A stretch of DNA of 64,000 nt from Folioceros fuciformis (Eukaryota; Anthocerotophyta; Anthocerotopsida; Anthocerotales). Position numbers and translations under genes: made by a program. The notes beneath the pieces are model-generated. The model saw nothing but the letters and a program-made list of their open reading frames with translations. It ran no database searches and was not told where the DNA came from. Location: positions 107,812-171,811 of the forward strand of contig JBNGIO010006246.1 in the NCBI GenBank assembly GCA_049999805.1, read 5' to 3'. Below are positions 34,636 to 45,907 of this stretch, piece by piece; within the stretch, counting starts at the first letter, position 1; each line of letters opens with the position of its first letter.

Positions 34636-37600
34636 TTCCGCGTCTGCGAGTCCCGTCTTCGCCGCACTAACTATCACGTCCTCCGTCCCTTGTCTCGCGC
34701 CAGTCCTCGCCTCGCCAGCAAGCCGCGGTCACTCCATGCCCGCCCCCCTCGCTCCCCGGACACAAGCCCTTCCCCCACGCCTCCAGGCAGCTCCCGCTTC
34801 CCCCGATCGCCGAGGATCGCGAAATGCAAGCGCGGCAACCGGCGCGCGCAAGCAGGCAGCGTCTAGAACGAGCGCGCAGGGCCGCTTCACGAGCTCGGGC
34901 TCCAGCGCCGGCTCGAGAGCAGCTCGGGCTCGAGAGCAGCTCGCGATACGAAAATGCAACGCTCGCTGCACGCTCCAGCTGCTCGGGTACAACAGACTGG
35001 ACCACATGAATCGGAGGCGGGGCGAGGCGAGGCGAGCCCAGGCCTGGCCAGCCCAGCCCAGCAAAGCGAAAGCGAAAGCTAAAGCGAAAGCAAACAGAAC
35101 GGGAGCCGACTGAACCCGCTCTCACAGACCACCATTATTCCACGCCGTTAAATGACCAACCCCCCAGGTTCCGCTTTATCAGTAATGGAGCCAGGCGCAA
35201 CGGCATCGGCCTGAGCTGGGGAAGGCTGCAACCTGTCTGTTTGCACTGCGCCATTTTTAGCCACCCAATCATGCGCTTTTTCCTTTCCATCCTCACAACA
35301 CACACGCACACACACAGGCCGCCCCGACCGTGCCGCCTCTGGCCGTTCAACCGAACATTTTTCAAATCCCAAGCGAATTTCCAGCACTCGTGGTCATTAG
35401 CCCTCCGTGCCACATTTGTGGCCCAAACTGCTCTCTTTCATGCCTCCCCCATTACTGGATTTAACCATTCATCCATTCATTATCACATAACGTGCTCAAC
35501 CCTTCCTTGGATGCCCTTTTGTCCACTAAGTCACAGCCACATGAATCTATGCATCCTCCAAGGCCACTAATCAGGAACCAAAGTACAACTTTTTACAAAG
35601 CCCCTTTGTGAACACAGCAACAACAACAACAACAATAACATCAACAGCAACAACAACAACAACAATAACAACAACAGCAACGACAACAACAACAACAAAA
35701 TGGTGTTCAAACTTCAAACCCTTCTTCCCCTCATTCTACAATAAATATATGTTAAATAATTCATACATTATGAGTAAAAAATAATACAATTACATACAAT
35801 ATAAAACAGATAAAATTAAAGCAGGACTAGGAAGTGCAGCGTATTGTCTTCATGGTGCCCTGTTGTACTGGTCAAAATTCCGTAGGCATCTTTGAGTACG
35901 AGTTATAAATGCCAACAGCTTATGTTTTAAAATATAAGACATATATAAAACAAAGCTTTCCTAAACATTGTAGATATATACGCTAGACACGAGTTGGATT
36001 GTGTGCCTACGAGAGGGTAGGTAGGCGTATATGGAGCCGCACATTCGTCGATAAATAATAGATTCCAGTTTTCTGGCCTCTCGCCAAAAGTTGTGAGGAA
36101 GAATCTTGGCATCCGGGTGGAGTCCCGTGTGGCTTGTCCTGAGCTCTTGGAAAGACTGGCGATGGGTGGAGATGGGGCCAACATGAGTGTGGCAACACGG
36201 TGGGCATGCAAAGATGGGCTAATGGGGACAGGGGACGTGGTACCGGGTACAAGGAGCTGTTTGAGTCCGTACTCAGGGCATGCACCTTGAGGCATCTGGG
36301 AGTAATTGCAAAAGCTGCTCAGGCACGCAAGCTGTTACACCACACATGGCACCGGGGTAGTGGTGAGTGTGGCATTCCCTGAATCTTCTTCCAGGCGTCA
36401 CTTCATCACGCCTGTCATGGGTCTGGACCAAGCGTCGGGACTCTGCAGGGGAGTGGATTGGTATGGCATTAGAAGGCAAGGAAAGGCAAGGAAAGGAAAG
36501 AGATGTCGGTGCTGGCCAGCAACGCCTCACCTCTCGAGGTTTATGAAGATTAGGTTCCATGGACGTCCGGGGAGTGCCTCGGGCAGAGTAACTGACTACT
36601 CCTCTCTCCCTGCACCCACTCTCCTGGATTCAAGACGTGGGCATGGGGAGGGAGGAAGTGGGATGACCACACCCTGCACTGCACTGCGCTGCACAGCATG
36701 CACAGTTAGAATGTGGGTCACGCACCAGCATCGTACCAGTGCAGGAGAGAGAGACTGCATTACTTACGTGTCGGAGCTTGGTTTGGAGTCATCAGAGTCG
36801 CACTCCTGCCGCCGTACCTGCGCTGATGAGGACTGAGGAGCTGATAACTATTCCATTCCGCTCACATAATCGCTTCCTATCGCTTCCATAGCCTGGAAGC
36901 AGACGAGGGATTTGCGTCAGGGAGTAAGTGGAAAACATTACAAGCGGCTGCTGCTCGTCTCAGGGTTTCCTTGCTTCACATCAAGCATGACGCACCATCA
37001 GTTTTGCACATCAGTGTCCTCTCCATCGTCGTTGCACCACCAACCTCACCTTCCTCCGCTCGGATCCCAAAACGCACCCCACGGCTATCTGTTGACCTGC
37101 TGCGAAGGACTCGTTAAGTTCCTGTCCGGGAGGAGGAGGAGGTAGGTTGCTGGACTGAGGGACGAGGCAGAAGCCACTCTGCCTCTCAAAGTAGGTCAGT
37201 AGTAGGTCCAGAGTCAGTGAACGGGCACAGCTCCAAGAGGGTTCCCTCGTGACCACTGCTCTTGACTATATCTGGAACCCGAGTTACACCCTCTCTCGAC
37301 AACGTACATACTACAACAGGGTTGCAGCCAATTCCTCGGCAACTCGCCCTCCATCTCAAACGTACAAACATCCGCCATGACACTTCGCAGGCTCCCTGCT
37401 ACTGTCCTTTTACGCGCCGTCTCGTCTTCGTGCTACAGGCAAGTACATACAAGGAAAGGGCTCCGAAATGTGGGCCATTCGAGCACACCCCCTATCTATG
37501 CAACACAGTGTCTGCCTTAGCTGCAAACAGAAACTGCCGAATCCTCCACCAGGGAAGGCACGGCGAGAAACACCTCCAGTCACTCTGCAATGGCACCTCA

Positions 37601-37640
37601 GCTAAGCTCGATAATCTGGCCAATAAAAACTAATACGTTG
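34636..37640. promoter_or_regulatory. 3-kb upstream region of the H+-ATPase gene
   Basis: The first 480 bp (34636 to about 35110) is GC-rich and dense in purine repeats on the plus strand (GGCGAGGCGAGGCGAG at about 35018; repeated GCGAAA at about 35065-35094), consistent with promoter and 5' UTR. A CA-rich run follows at 35295-35318, then a CAA microsatellite (35615-35699) and an AT-rich stretch to about 36060. From about 36060 to 37640 I see no conserved exon. The open frame at 36306-36836 matches nothing known to me. The 3' UTR of other genes does not reach here, because ALKBH2 is on the minus strand and ends at 37641. Confidence 0.5.
35615..35699. repeat. CAA trinucleotide microsatellite
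   Basis: About 85 bp of CAA repeats with scattered ATA, ATC and CAG variants, in two blocks beginning AGCAACAACAACAAC. It is intergenic, with no reading frame that suggests a coded Gln or Asn tract. Confidence 0.93.
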
Positions 37641-38924
37641 TCACCTTCTTTCTGGCCGCCAGTAGCGTCCCGGCTCATCACTCAGCACGATCCGGAACGT
37701 TAGGTTTATTCGCACCCCACACACTTTGGCCCTCCTTGGAACCGAGTGCTGCCAATCCCGCTGCATGTTGCCCTTCATGACCATCAGAGACCCATGCTTG
37801 AGGAGGAAGGAATACTGATCTTTAACTCCTTGCTCGGGTGGCGAGCTGCAGACCTTCCCACCACAATTCAGCCGCTTCCTCTTGGCATCACCAAACCCTA
37901 GGTCCTCCATGCTGGCATGGCACGAACCTCCTGCACCTGTGCCTTCACAGCTGCAGTCACAGCATTCAAGAGCAGATCCTGCTCCTCCTTCCTCTGCCTG
38001 CGGCCTGAAGTGCTTTTTCCTTCTCACCAAAAAGTCCCTTTCCGCTCCAAGCGTCACCGAGGCAATGACGGGAGTGGGTCCGAAAAGCTTGGTGTCATCG
38101 CTGTGCCAGCTGACGTGATCAGAGCCGTCGGCGTACCGATTGAGAAGCACGCTGTTGAACCTGGTGCCGGGCAGAGCTCTGTGCACCTGGTGAGGTGACA
38201 CCGAACCAATCAGCCCCATTTTCTCACATTCTCTTCACAGGAAGGTCAGTTGCTATAACCAGAGAGAAATGGGGCGTTCTGTCTGCCACTTACATGGTCC
38301 AAAATCCGGCACAGAACCGGGTAGTCCTCCCAGAAGCACACGGAGGGCTCATGACCGTTGTACCTTACTGTCGGCAGATTCCTGTCCGCCACATATGCCG
38401 ACTGCCTCGGCTGCAACCAGGGATGTCACACGGTTGGTGAGGCCCATTAGGGCAGGAGGTGCACATTCCCAAGCACATGACTGTCTCAACCTGTGGTCGA
38501 AGTCGCCCGTGGATGAGCAAGGAAGGCCGGGACCAAGGAATGTCTCTGTCCAGCTGTTTGAGCCATCCATCAGCCTCCACCGGGTCCAGAAACCGTGGGT
38601 AGAAGAGAATCTCCGACCCTGCTCCCAGACCCAACCGCGTTGCCGACCTGATCTGCTCATACTGCACTCACACGGCGATCCAGGTTAACGGAGGTACACG
38701 ATCCAGCACCAGGAGTCGAGCAGCCGGAAGCTGCCCCCACCTCCAAATTCACAAGGGAAAGAGACCGTATTCCCCACCGCAGGTTTGGACTTGGCAGCCG
38801 CTGATTGTGAGCGCTTCTTGTCGCCCTCTTGCGCCACAGGCACAGGAGGTTTTGGAGCTGTTACGCCCACTTCCCTCGTCTGGGTGGGCGCAAAGAACGA
38901 TCGGATGCTAGTCTGAACTACCAT
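37641..38924 (-). CDS. ALKBH2: ALKBH2-like 2-oxoglutarate/Fe(II) DNA dealkylase with N-terminal PIP-box, multi-exon
   Basis: ALKBH2 removes alkyl groups such as 1-methyladenine and 3-methylcytosine from duplex DNA in the nucleus. The minus-strand ATG at 38924 begins MVVQTSIRSFFAP, where QTSIRSFF fits the PCNA-interacting consensus QxxIxxFF. Later exons give EILFYPRFLDPVEADGWL, DIPWSRPS and TVRYNGHEPS. The core has LPGTRFNSVLLNRYADGSDH, the metal ligands in SWHSDDTKLFG (HxD), the distal His in QRDWQHSVPRR, and the 2OG-binding Arg region RINLTFR. The last exon also carries an insertion of about 50 residues between the strands, with a Cys-rich piece ECCDCSCEG and a basic KRKRL. Stop TGA is at 37641-37643. 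Confidence 0.9.
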
Positions 38925-39538
38925 TCATTCTTCGTCCTGGACGATTGAAGCACAGTGTGCTATTCAAGGGGCACCAAGTACGGAAATGCATCGATAGGAC
39001 GGACATCGTCTGCTTGGAACACCAGTCATCCGCGGATTAATGACGTACCAGTCGGCGGTGTTCATGTCAGATTCGACTGTGTACAAGAATCAAACCACAT
39101 ACATATTTGAGCCACACGCCACATGTATGTACATTGCTGATCTGGAATGCTGATGGCCAGCAGCCAATCTGGGCTGCTTGTCGTAATTAGAAAGGCTCCA
39201 CCAGTGTATAAAATAGAAACGAAGTGTTCTACACCTGTGAGAAACAAGCTGACACGGAGCTGACTGCAGCAGCTAGACTAGAGGCTGCTGCAGTCACAAA
39301 GAGGTGAAATGCAAAGCTCTACTGTGAACTGCCGCACACATATTGTACAAACAGCAGATGGAAATCAATTTGGATTGATGAAAGAATGTCCGAGAGGCCT
39401 GCAGTCAACAACAGCACGAATGTTAGATTCGACTTCGCATCACCCACAGGTCGGATCTCAACAGACTCATTACTAACCGCTCCTTTTAATTACTGATAAC
39501 ACAGCTTGATATCAGAAGACTGCAAGCAGTCGCTCCAG
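38925..39538. other. Region between ALKBH2-like and fatty acid hydroxylase genes
   Basis: About 610 bp. It should hold the ALKBH2 promoter and the hydroxylase 3' UTR. No other exon seen. Confidence 0.45.
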
Positions 39539-41426
39539 CTACCCAGACATCGGAACCGTGCCGAATACACGATCCCACAATGGAGATGTGATGCCGAATC
39601 CATCCGTCTGGACTTTGAAATGGTGATTCAGGTGGTACCTCTGACAGCAGGAAAACACCATCCTCGATTTGTTAGCTGAGAGAGACTCGGGAACTTAACC
39701 CACACGGGAGGAGACTAAGCCAACGAAGGCCTACATGTACCTTCAGTTTCTTTATACAGTTACTGAACGGTGCTCCATGATGTAGGAAATAATGGGTAAC
39801 ATCGTAGACGACATATCCCAGCAGTCCTCCTCCAAACACCGATGGAACCGCAGTGTACGGACACAGTGCTTTCAAGATGCCCCAAAACTGGCACATACGA
39901 CAGATTCAGCATACAATGGCATACGCCTCATATAAGTTGCTGCGAGCTTTGATTACCCCACCTCCAGGGCATACAACCAGAAAAGAGCAAACTTTCGCGG
40001 CAGATGGAAGGGTGTGCAGTTTGATACATACCACGGCACAGAAGAGAGCTGTAAATACTGGTGGAAAAACAAGACGGTAGCCATCCATGGGGTGCTTATG
40101 ATGGCAGCCATGGAGGAGATAATGCAAAGTGTTTCCCCTGTCGGCAGAAAGCAAATGTTGATACCGGTGTGCTCAGGCTAACATGATAACGAGGGGGTCG
40201 AGGTGCTTTACCAGTAAGTACTTGTCTTGATATGGAAAAGAAAACGGTGCAAGCTGTACTCCAGAAACGACCACAGTAGAACGCCTAAAAGAAATGTCCT
40301 TGGGAGAGTGGACAACTCGAGGCCTCTTTGAAGGGCTAAACGTTGCATGAATAGAACTACTGGCACCCAGACGATTGGTATTATCCACCAGACTGTCCGA
40401 GTGAAATACTGGAACAATGAGACATCATCAGATGAGCTATTTGTGTCTCCAAAATGACTTCAAACAAATAACACGGGAAGCGAACTGTTTAATAGTGAAC
40501 CAGGTACCCCACCTCACAGAAATCACTAGCAAAAAATCGTGGACTCTCTTTGGAAACAATCGGTTGGTGCACCCACTTCTGATAATCTTCACCAAGGTGC
40601 CCAACCTGTATTTGGTGTTAGTCACTGGAATCTGTCCCTTGCAGCAAGAGGATGGCCATCCCGTTTGAAAAAAAAGTACCTGGAATACAAGAGGTTTGTT
40701 GAGATCGACCGTGAAGCTCTTCGGTTTCGATTTGCCATTTGGCACTGCATCATGTGGCCTGAAACTGCAGACAAAATCTGAAGGCGTTCAATCCTGTGGA
40801 CCAGTGAATGCTGCTGCTGGGTCCTGGAGTCGTTCACTACCTGCTGCTGTTAGCGACTCCACCAACATGAAACTGCTGCAACATGTCAAAAGCTGCTTGG
40901 CTGTGAGAATGGGCATCCAAGGTGCCCACACCCTTCATCAAGTCGCCCACGTCCTTCCCTTGCATACTTTCTAAGATCACCTGTCACAGCCAGGTGCGAG
41001 CGAATCCCAGATCATGGAGAGGAGCCCGACCTGCCAGCCTCAGAAACCAATGCAGTCACGAAGCTACAACACACAAGTGCAGCACGCATTGCACTACTCG
41101 TTTGTTTGCCCTGGTGCATTCTGCACCCAAAACCAGCATCTCACAGATCGACATTCTCAGACCACACTACAAACCTCTGGACCGCCTGGATGGTTGTGAA
41201 GAAAATCTGTGACGTCGTAAGCCTTCCCGAACACCGAGATCCATGCATCCTCCTCCGTCCGATGCCTGGCCACCTCCTCCTTGGAGAACATTTTCAGCTG
41301 CGGACGCGAGTCAGGTGAAGCTACATTTTGCCCTGCGTCTGCTGCGATATCCGACAAGACTGAGGCGCCTGAAGCGCCGCAGGCATCGTCGGAAATGCGA
41401 GCCGCGAGGGCCCGGTTACGGAGCAT
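39539..41426 (-). CDS. Cytochrome b5-fatty acid 2-hydroxylase fusion (Scs7/FA2H type), multi-exon
   Basis: It hydroxylates the alpha carbon of sphingolipid very-long-chain fatty acids in the ER. The minus-strand ATG at 41426 starts a short leader, then a cytochrome b5 domain: FSKEEVARHRTEEDAWISVF, AYDVTDFLHNHPGGPEV (heme ligand in HPGG), and HSHSQAAFDMLQQFHVG with the second heme His. The next exons join in frame (phase checked at 40969-40767): SKPKSFTVDLNKPLVFQ, then VGHLGEDYQKWVHQPIVSKE. The hydroxylase membrane domain carries the His motifs EYSLHRFLFH, NTLHYLLHGCHHKHPMD, DVTHYFLHHG and RYHLNHHFKVQ. It ends GTVPMSG with TAG at 39539-39541. Flowering-plant FAH proteins lack the fused b5 and use a separate one, so this is the fungal/animal-like arrangement. 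Confidence 0.9.
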
Positions 41427-41684
41427 GGCAAATCAAGCGCGAAGCTCGCCAGCTCTCCAACAATCCTGACTACTTTCAAATGGGCCTGGTTTCTTTTCTG
41501 TAGGGTCGCCAGTTAACAGTCAGGTCCCCACGCCGTACCGGGAACCGGTAGCCAGGCCGTCAGCCGGTTGGCGGGATTGCATTCTCGAAGCTTCCTCTTG
41601 GCGCGCCGTGGTCGTGCGTAATTGCGAAGGTGAGAGCGCCGTCGTCGTGTGTGGAGGTTGCGATTTCTTGTCAAGCCGAGAGAG
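41427..41684. promoter_or_regulatory. Short bidirectional promoter between fatty acid hydroxylase and RAR1
   Basis: Only 258 bp separate the two divergent ATGs. Both promoters and 5' UTRs must lie in or overlap this interval, so shared control is likely. I identify no specific element. Confidence 0.6.
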
Positions 41685-42991
41685 ATGTCTGTGACTCGGG
41701 TGCGATGCCAGCGAATAGGATGCGACGCTATGTTCATGCCGGAGGAAAACGAGGATGATTCGGCCTGCATTTACCACCCCGGGGTATGTGCTGCTGCGAT
41801 CCCTTGGAGTATGCTTCCATTGCAATTTGGAGTTTTAGATCTAAGAGGCGGCTAGGAAGTGAGTACGGTTTGTTATGTTTTAGACGGATTTTAGCCTGGG
41901 GACCTTGGGACGGGACCAGCAACAGCAACAGTGCAGAATTTCGGTTGATTGGACATGCTGCAAGGCTGACAGATTATGTCTGGTGCTTCTGGGATGGGGT
42001 TTGCGGGACTGGATTTTCCGCTGCTATCGCTGCTGCATAGCCGGTGAGTTTCGGTGTGGGATTGCTTCTTCTTGCTGTTTGAGGATAGTGACGTCTTGCG
42101 CGGCAGCGGTCTGACAGACGACTTGTTACCTCTCAGCCCTTGTTTCATGACGGAGGGAAGGAATGGGCTTGCTGCAAACAGCGGAGCCACGATTTTAGTC
42201 TGTTCTTGGAGCTTCCAGGGTAATGCTCGTCGGCAGTCGGAGAAAATTAGGGCATTCAGTTGTTATGCTCAGATGGAGTAGGTGCTTGCTTGAAGTTAGC
42301 CTGTCCCGCCAGAGAAATGCTGAGGGGTTCCAGCTGCCTTTGCCTTGCAGGTGCAAAAAGGGAAAGCATACTACCGAAAAGCCTGTGTTGCCATCAAAGG
42401 CAAGACCCGCCCCCAAGCCAGTTGCTGCGCCAGTGAGTAAGGAGGCATGCTCTAGATGTAAACAGGGATTCTTTTGCGCAGATCATGGTGAGCCTCGTCT
42501 CATCTTATGACACCCTCCGTCAGATGCAAGAGAGCTGCTTGGATTGTCCAACGACTCTCGTGTAAATGCTGTGTTACAGGAACCCCGGGAAAACCTCTAG
42601 CAACAACATACTCTTCTCGAGTTTCAGTCAGTACTCCTGTGCAGGTTCCCACGCCAGCAGCTGCCCCACCCAAAATTCTGGACCTTGATGCCAAACAGCA
42701 ATGCAAACATCATGGCTGCGGTATCACATTCACTGAAAGGGAGAATCATGACACTTCTTGTCACTACCACCCTGGTCCTCCAGTTTTCCACGACAGATCC
42801 AGAGGAGTAAGTATTCGTCTCGCTTCACCCGGCGTAAGTGAACTGTCCCGCATATGCGTTTCTTGCAGTGCTCACCTTAGCTGTGTTTTCTTGCTGGTCG
42901 TGTGTTGCAGTGGGCCTGCTGTGATGTTCATGTCAAGGAGTTCGACGAGTTCATGTCAATCCCTCCCTGTGCGAAGGGCTGGCACACTTGA
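41685..42991 (+). CDS. RAR1: RAR1, CHORD zinc-binding co-chaperone for NLR immune receptors, multi-exon
   Basis: RAR1 works with SGT1 and HSP90 to stabilise NLR immune receptors. The first exon (ATG 41685) starts CHORD-I: VRCQRIGCDAMFMPEENEDD and CIYHPG. The second (about 42137-42220) gives PLFHDGGKEWACCKQRSHDF. The third has CKKGKHTTEKPV and the plant-type CCCH motif CSRCKQGFFCADHG, which animal CHORD proteins lack. The fourth starts CHORD-II: QQCKHHGCGITFTERENHDT, CHYHPGPPVFHD. A last exon gives WACCDVHVKEFDEFMSIPPC and ends AKGWHT with TGA at 42989-42991. There is no CS domain, as expected of plant RAR1. Confidence 0.94.
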
Positions 42992-43699
42992 TTAGTTTTT
43001 GCCGTTCTGCATTCTAAATTATTTTCGCGGACGACATCGTTGCCTGTTAGCTGGCATGAATCTGCATCTGAAATCTCGTGCGGGACCAGATGTCTNNNNN
43101 NNNNNNNNNNNNNNNNNNNNNNNNNNNNNNNNNNNNNNNNNNNNNNNNNNNNNNNNNNNNNNNNNNNNNNNNNNNNNNNNNNNNNNNNNNNNNNNGGTTC
43201 TGCCTGGTCTCTTATTTTAGCAATTTTTCATTGATATCGAAATTGGTTTTCGGGAAATGATTTCGGAAGTTGAAATTGACAGTGCAGCATTTTGTAAGTC
43301 CTTGGTTGGATATACGTGTCCGTTCGTCCATCGGATGCGCCAAGAACAACTTTATTTATGTCCACAACATGTGCCCTAGTCCATGTCTTATCTGCCCTTC
43401 GTCACATTTATCTGCTTTTTCCCGGAGCATTCGACGGCTCCCCCTCGCCCTGCGTGTGGCCAGGTAAGCCGAGAAGCCGAACAGCACGACGCGTCATGCT
43501 TGCCGGATTCCCTTAGTCTCCACTCGTTGTATCATGCACCACATGCATTGCACAGACGTGACTTTCTGCTTGTCGGGATTCCTTGTTGTTTGCATGTGGA
43601 ATGGCTTGAATCAAGCTGAAGTGTGAATTTCGCAGATCAGGAGCGAGCATCAGTTGAATTGTCGAGAATCGCGCTGGTCCAGGTTTGCTGCTCCGACTA
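42992..43699. other. Region between RAR1 and ClpS1 with assembly gap
   Basis: About 700 bp including 100 N (43096-43195). It holds the RAR1 3' UTR and the ClpS1 promoter. Nothing else recognised. Confidence 0.45.
43096..43195. other. Assembly gap (100 N)
   Basis: Exactly 100 N in an intergenic region; size is a placeholder. Confidence 0.98.
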
Positions 43700-44380
43700 A
43701 TGGCGTGCGCTCTGCAGCTGTTAGTGCTGCCGCCCAGCCGGTATCTGTCTGATCATGGCGGTGAGATCAAGTTCTGGTGCCGTTCTGTTCCGCATTCCGT
43801 CTGCTGTGATTGAGAACTGGAATTTCCGATTCCCAGCTGTAGATTCTGGCTAGGGTCTTTAAATGGAGGAGTACATTGCAGGCTTGGATGCAAGGGGAAA
43901 TGTTCGTTGGACTGCGTGCCGACCTGGTGTTCGCAATCTGCGGGCGGCAGCTGCACCGGGCTCTGGCGGGGGCTTGCTCGAGAAACCGACTATAGAGAGA
44001 ACCACTCCCGGTCGTGAGTCGGAGTTCGATCTGCGGTAGGCTGTCTTGGTTTTTCAATTAGACCTTCTTGCCGCTGCCTTTTGCCTATCCTCCATATGCC
44101 GCGCATGTCTCGTTGCAGGAAGTCTCGCAAAATGTCTCCTCCTTACCGAGTGATGCTTCATAACGACAACTTCAACAAGCGGGAGTATGTGGTCCAAGTG
44201 CTGATGAAAGTCATACCAGGGATGACAGTTGACAATGCCGTAAACATCATGCAAGAGGCGCATGTGAATGGGCTGGCAGTGGTTATCATTTGCGGACAGG
44301 CTGATGCTGAGGAGCATTGTTTGCAGTTACGGGGAAATGGTCTCTACAGCTCTGTCGAACCAGCCAGTGGAGGGTGCTAG
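43700..44380 (+). CDS. CLPS1: Plastid ClpS1, N-degron adaptor of the Clp protease, three exons
   Basis: ClpS hands substrates to the ClpC/ClpP protease in the chloroplast stroma. The proposed exon 1 (43700-43760) encodes MACALQLLVLPPSRYLSDHG. It joins in phase (GTGAGA donor; TTGCAG acceptor at about 43882) to a second exon reading GLDARGNVRWTACRPGVRN, then LLEKPTIERTTPGRESEFDLR. After an intron (44038-44119) comes the core KSRKMSPPYRVMLHNDNFNK, REYVVQVLMKVIPGMTVDNA, IMQEAHVNGLAVVI and CGQADAEEHCLQLRGNGL, ending VEPASGGC. The core is nearly identical to plant ClpS1, with the substrate-binding HNDNFN. Stop TAG ends at 44380. The exact start is inferred from frame alone. Confidence 0.9.
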
Positions 44381-45907
44381 TACAAGGCACCGTGACGTCT
44401 TGTGATTCAATTTATAGCTGTCCCTCAGCGGTGTATACTATTAAGCACAGATTCTGGAGGGCCTGGTGGAAGTGCTTGTATCCACCACATGTTGCGACTC
44501 ACCAAACTACACGGTACGCAGTGCACTGCATGTATATACGTAAGTGCCAACCCTAACTGTGCTCTACAATTCTAGGTGCACACGCAATGTGTCTTATGCG
44601 AAAGCCGGCACACTCTGCTTTGCAAGGCTACAAGCTGGAACCTGCGAACGACGTCCTTCCGTCTATTCTGTCTGCCATTTTTGTTTCACGGCTTTGAGCA
44701 AGACAAGCATCTGTAGCAAATGCGACCAACGAACTGCTGATCCCCTAAAGCAGGGTAGCATTGCAGTCCATGACAAACTCTTTTGACGGGTGGACTGTGA
44801 CATGTTGGGGCAGCCAGTTGCAGAGTTGGGTCATTGTATAGCTTTTCCTGACTGAGTTGATACGTATCTCTGAGTACCTCATCCTTCCTGCATGGAAAGG
44901 TTTGGAACTATCCCTATGCTTATGAATGCAATATTTGCTTGTGAACTTGCAAAAGTAGAGTTCAGTCGTGCAGTTGTATTCGCCCAAAGCAGGCGGTATT
45001 TTTAGCAAATATTTTAAACTTCTGTACAATCTGCAAACCTGTGTTGATGTGAACGAGTGTAGGAGTCATGGCTTACGGAGAAGTCTTGCAGGAGCTCAGA
45101 GACAATATGGACCTGAATACTTTTTCCGCTGACTTTATCCTATACAGTGATTACGTTTGTTAGATGTTTTGCATCAGCTTTGGTCAGAACTTAGGCTTTG
45201 TACCACTGTGGACAGTATCTCGCTCACGTTATGGTCTTTCAGGAGGAATATTGGTGGTTAATAGTATTCGACGCTTCCTCTGGAGGGCAATCAGTCTTAT
45301 TCGGCAACCGTTAGAATTTTGGCGTTAGCGAACGTGTGGTTGTAACATTTCCTGACCTTCCAAACACGGCACGTTCCCACACTATTTCGCATCGCACGAT
45401 TTAAGAATGCTCTGCGTGATATATATTTACACAGCTCCACATTGAACTATTTCACGTCGCACGATCTCTGCACCGCATAATTCCAATTTCACGTTCTGCC
45501 ATGCGTTGCATGCCGTGAAAGGCGGAGATCACTCTTGCCTTTCGCATGCAGGTTAATAAGAACGATCAATAAACGTTATCAAAGATCAGTTGGGTGCCAG
45601 CTACACCCGGAGTTCAAAGGTCAATGTAGTCAACCTACAACTCGTGAATATCTACAAAGTTAACCCGCAAAAACCCAATGACTCTCCTCTAATTACTAAG
45701 GTTAGTTTCCGTGACCTTCAATCGGGTTAGACGAGACAAAATCGTTCCAAACAGCTCAGGAGTACACAAAACGAGCTCACCCAGGCCGTGCAAACGGGCT
45801 GGGATCCATCATCAGGATGGATGGACCTGAACCTACAACTGAAACACTGCTCACGAAGCAACAAAACCTGCCAGCATGCGTGACACGCAGTATCTTTTCT
45901 AAGAGAC
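44381..45907. other. 1.5-kb convergent region between ClpS1 and SHMT
   Basis: It contains both 3' UTRs. I looked for exons on both strands and recognise none. A CACGTTATG-like and several CACGTTC-type repeats at about 45360-45500 are imperfect and not clearly structured. Confidence 0.4.

Noticed and set aside
34574-35113. A 179-codon Ser/Arg/Ala-rich plus-strand frame in the H+-ATPase upstream region
   Set aside because: GC-rich low-complexity sequence overlapping the H+-ATPase first exon in antisense; no domain.
35615-35699. A CRISPR-like or coding Gln-rich repeat
   Set aside because: It is a simple CAA microsatellite in eukaryotic intergenic DNA, without spacers or an open gene.
36306-36836. 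A 176-codon frame in the long spacer before ALKBH2
   Set aside because: No similarity to any family I know and no intron or conservation signal; treated as chance.
41427-42991. Reading RAR1 as an animal-type CHORD-CS protein
   Set aside because: No CS domain follows; the CCCH motif between the CHORDs is the plant RAR1 form.
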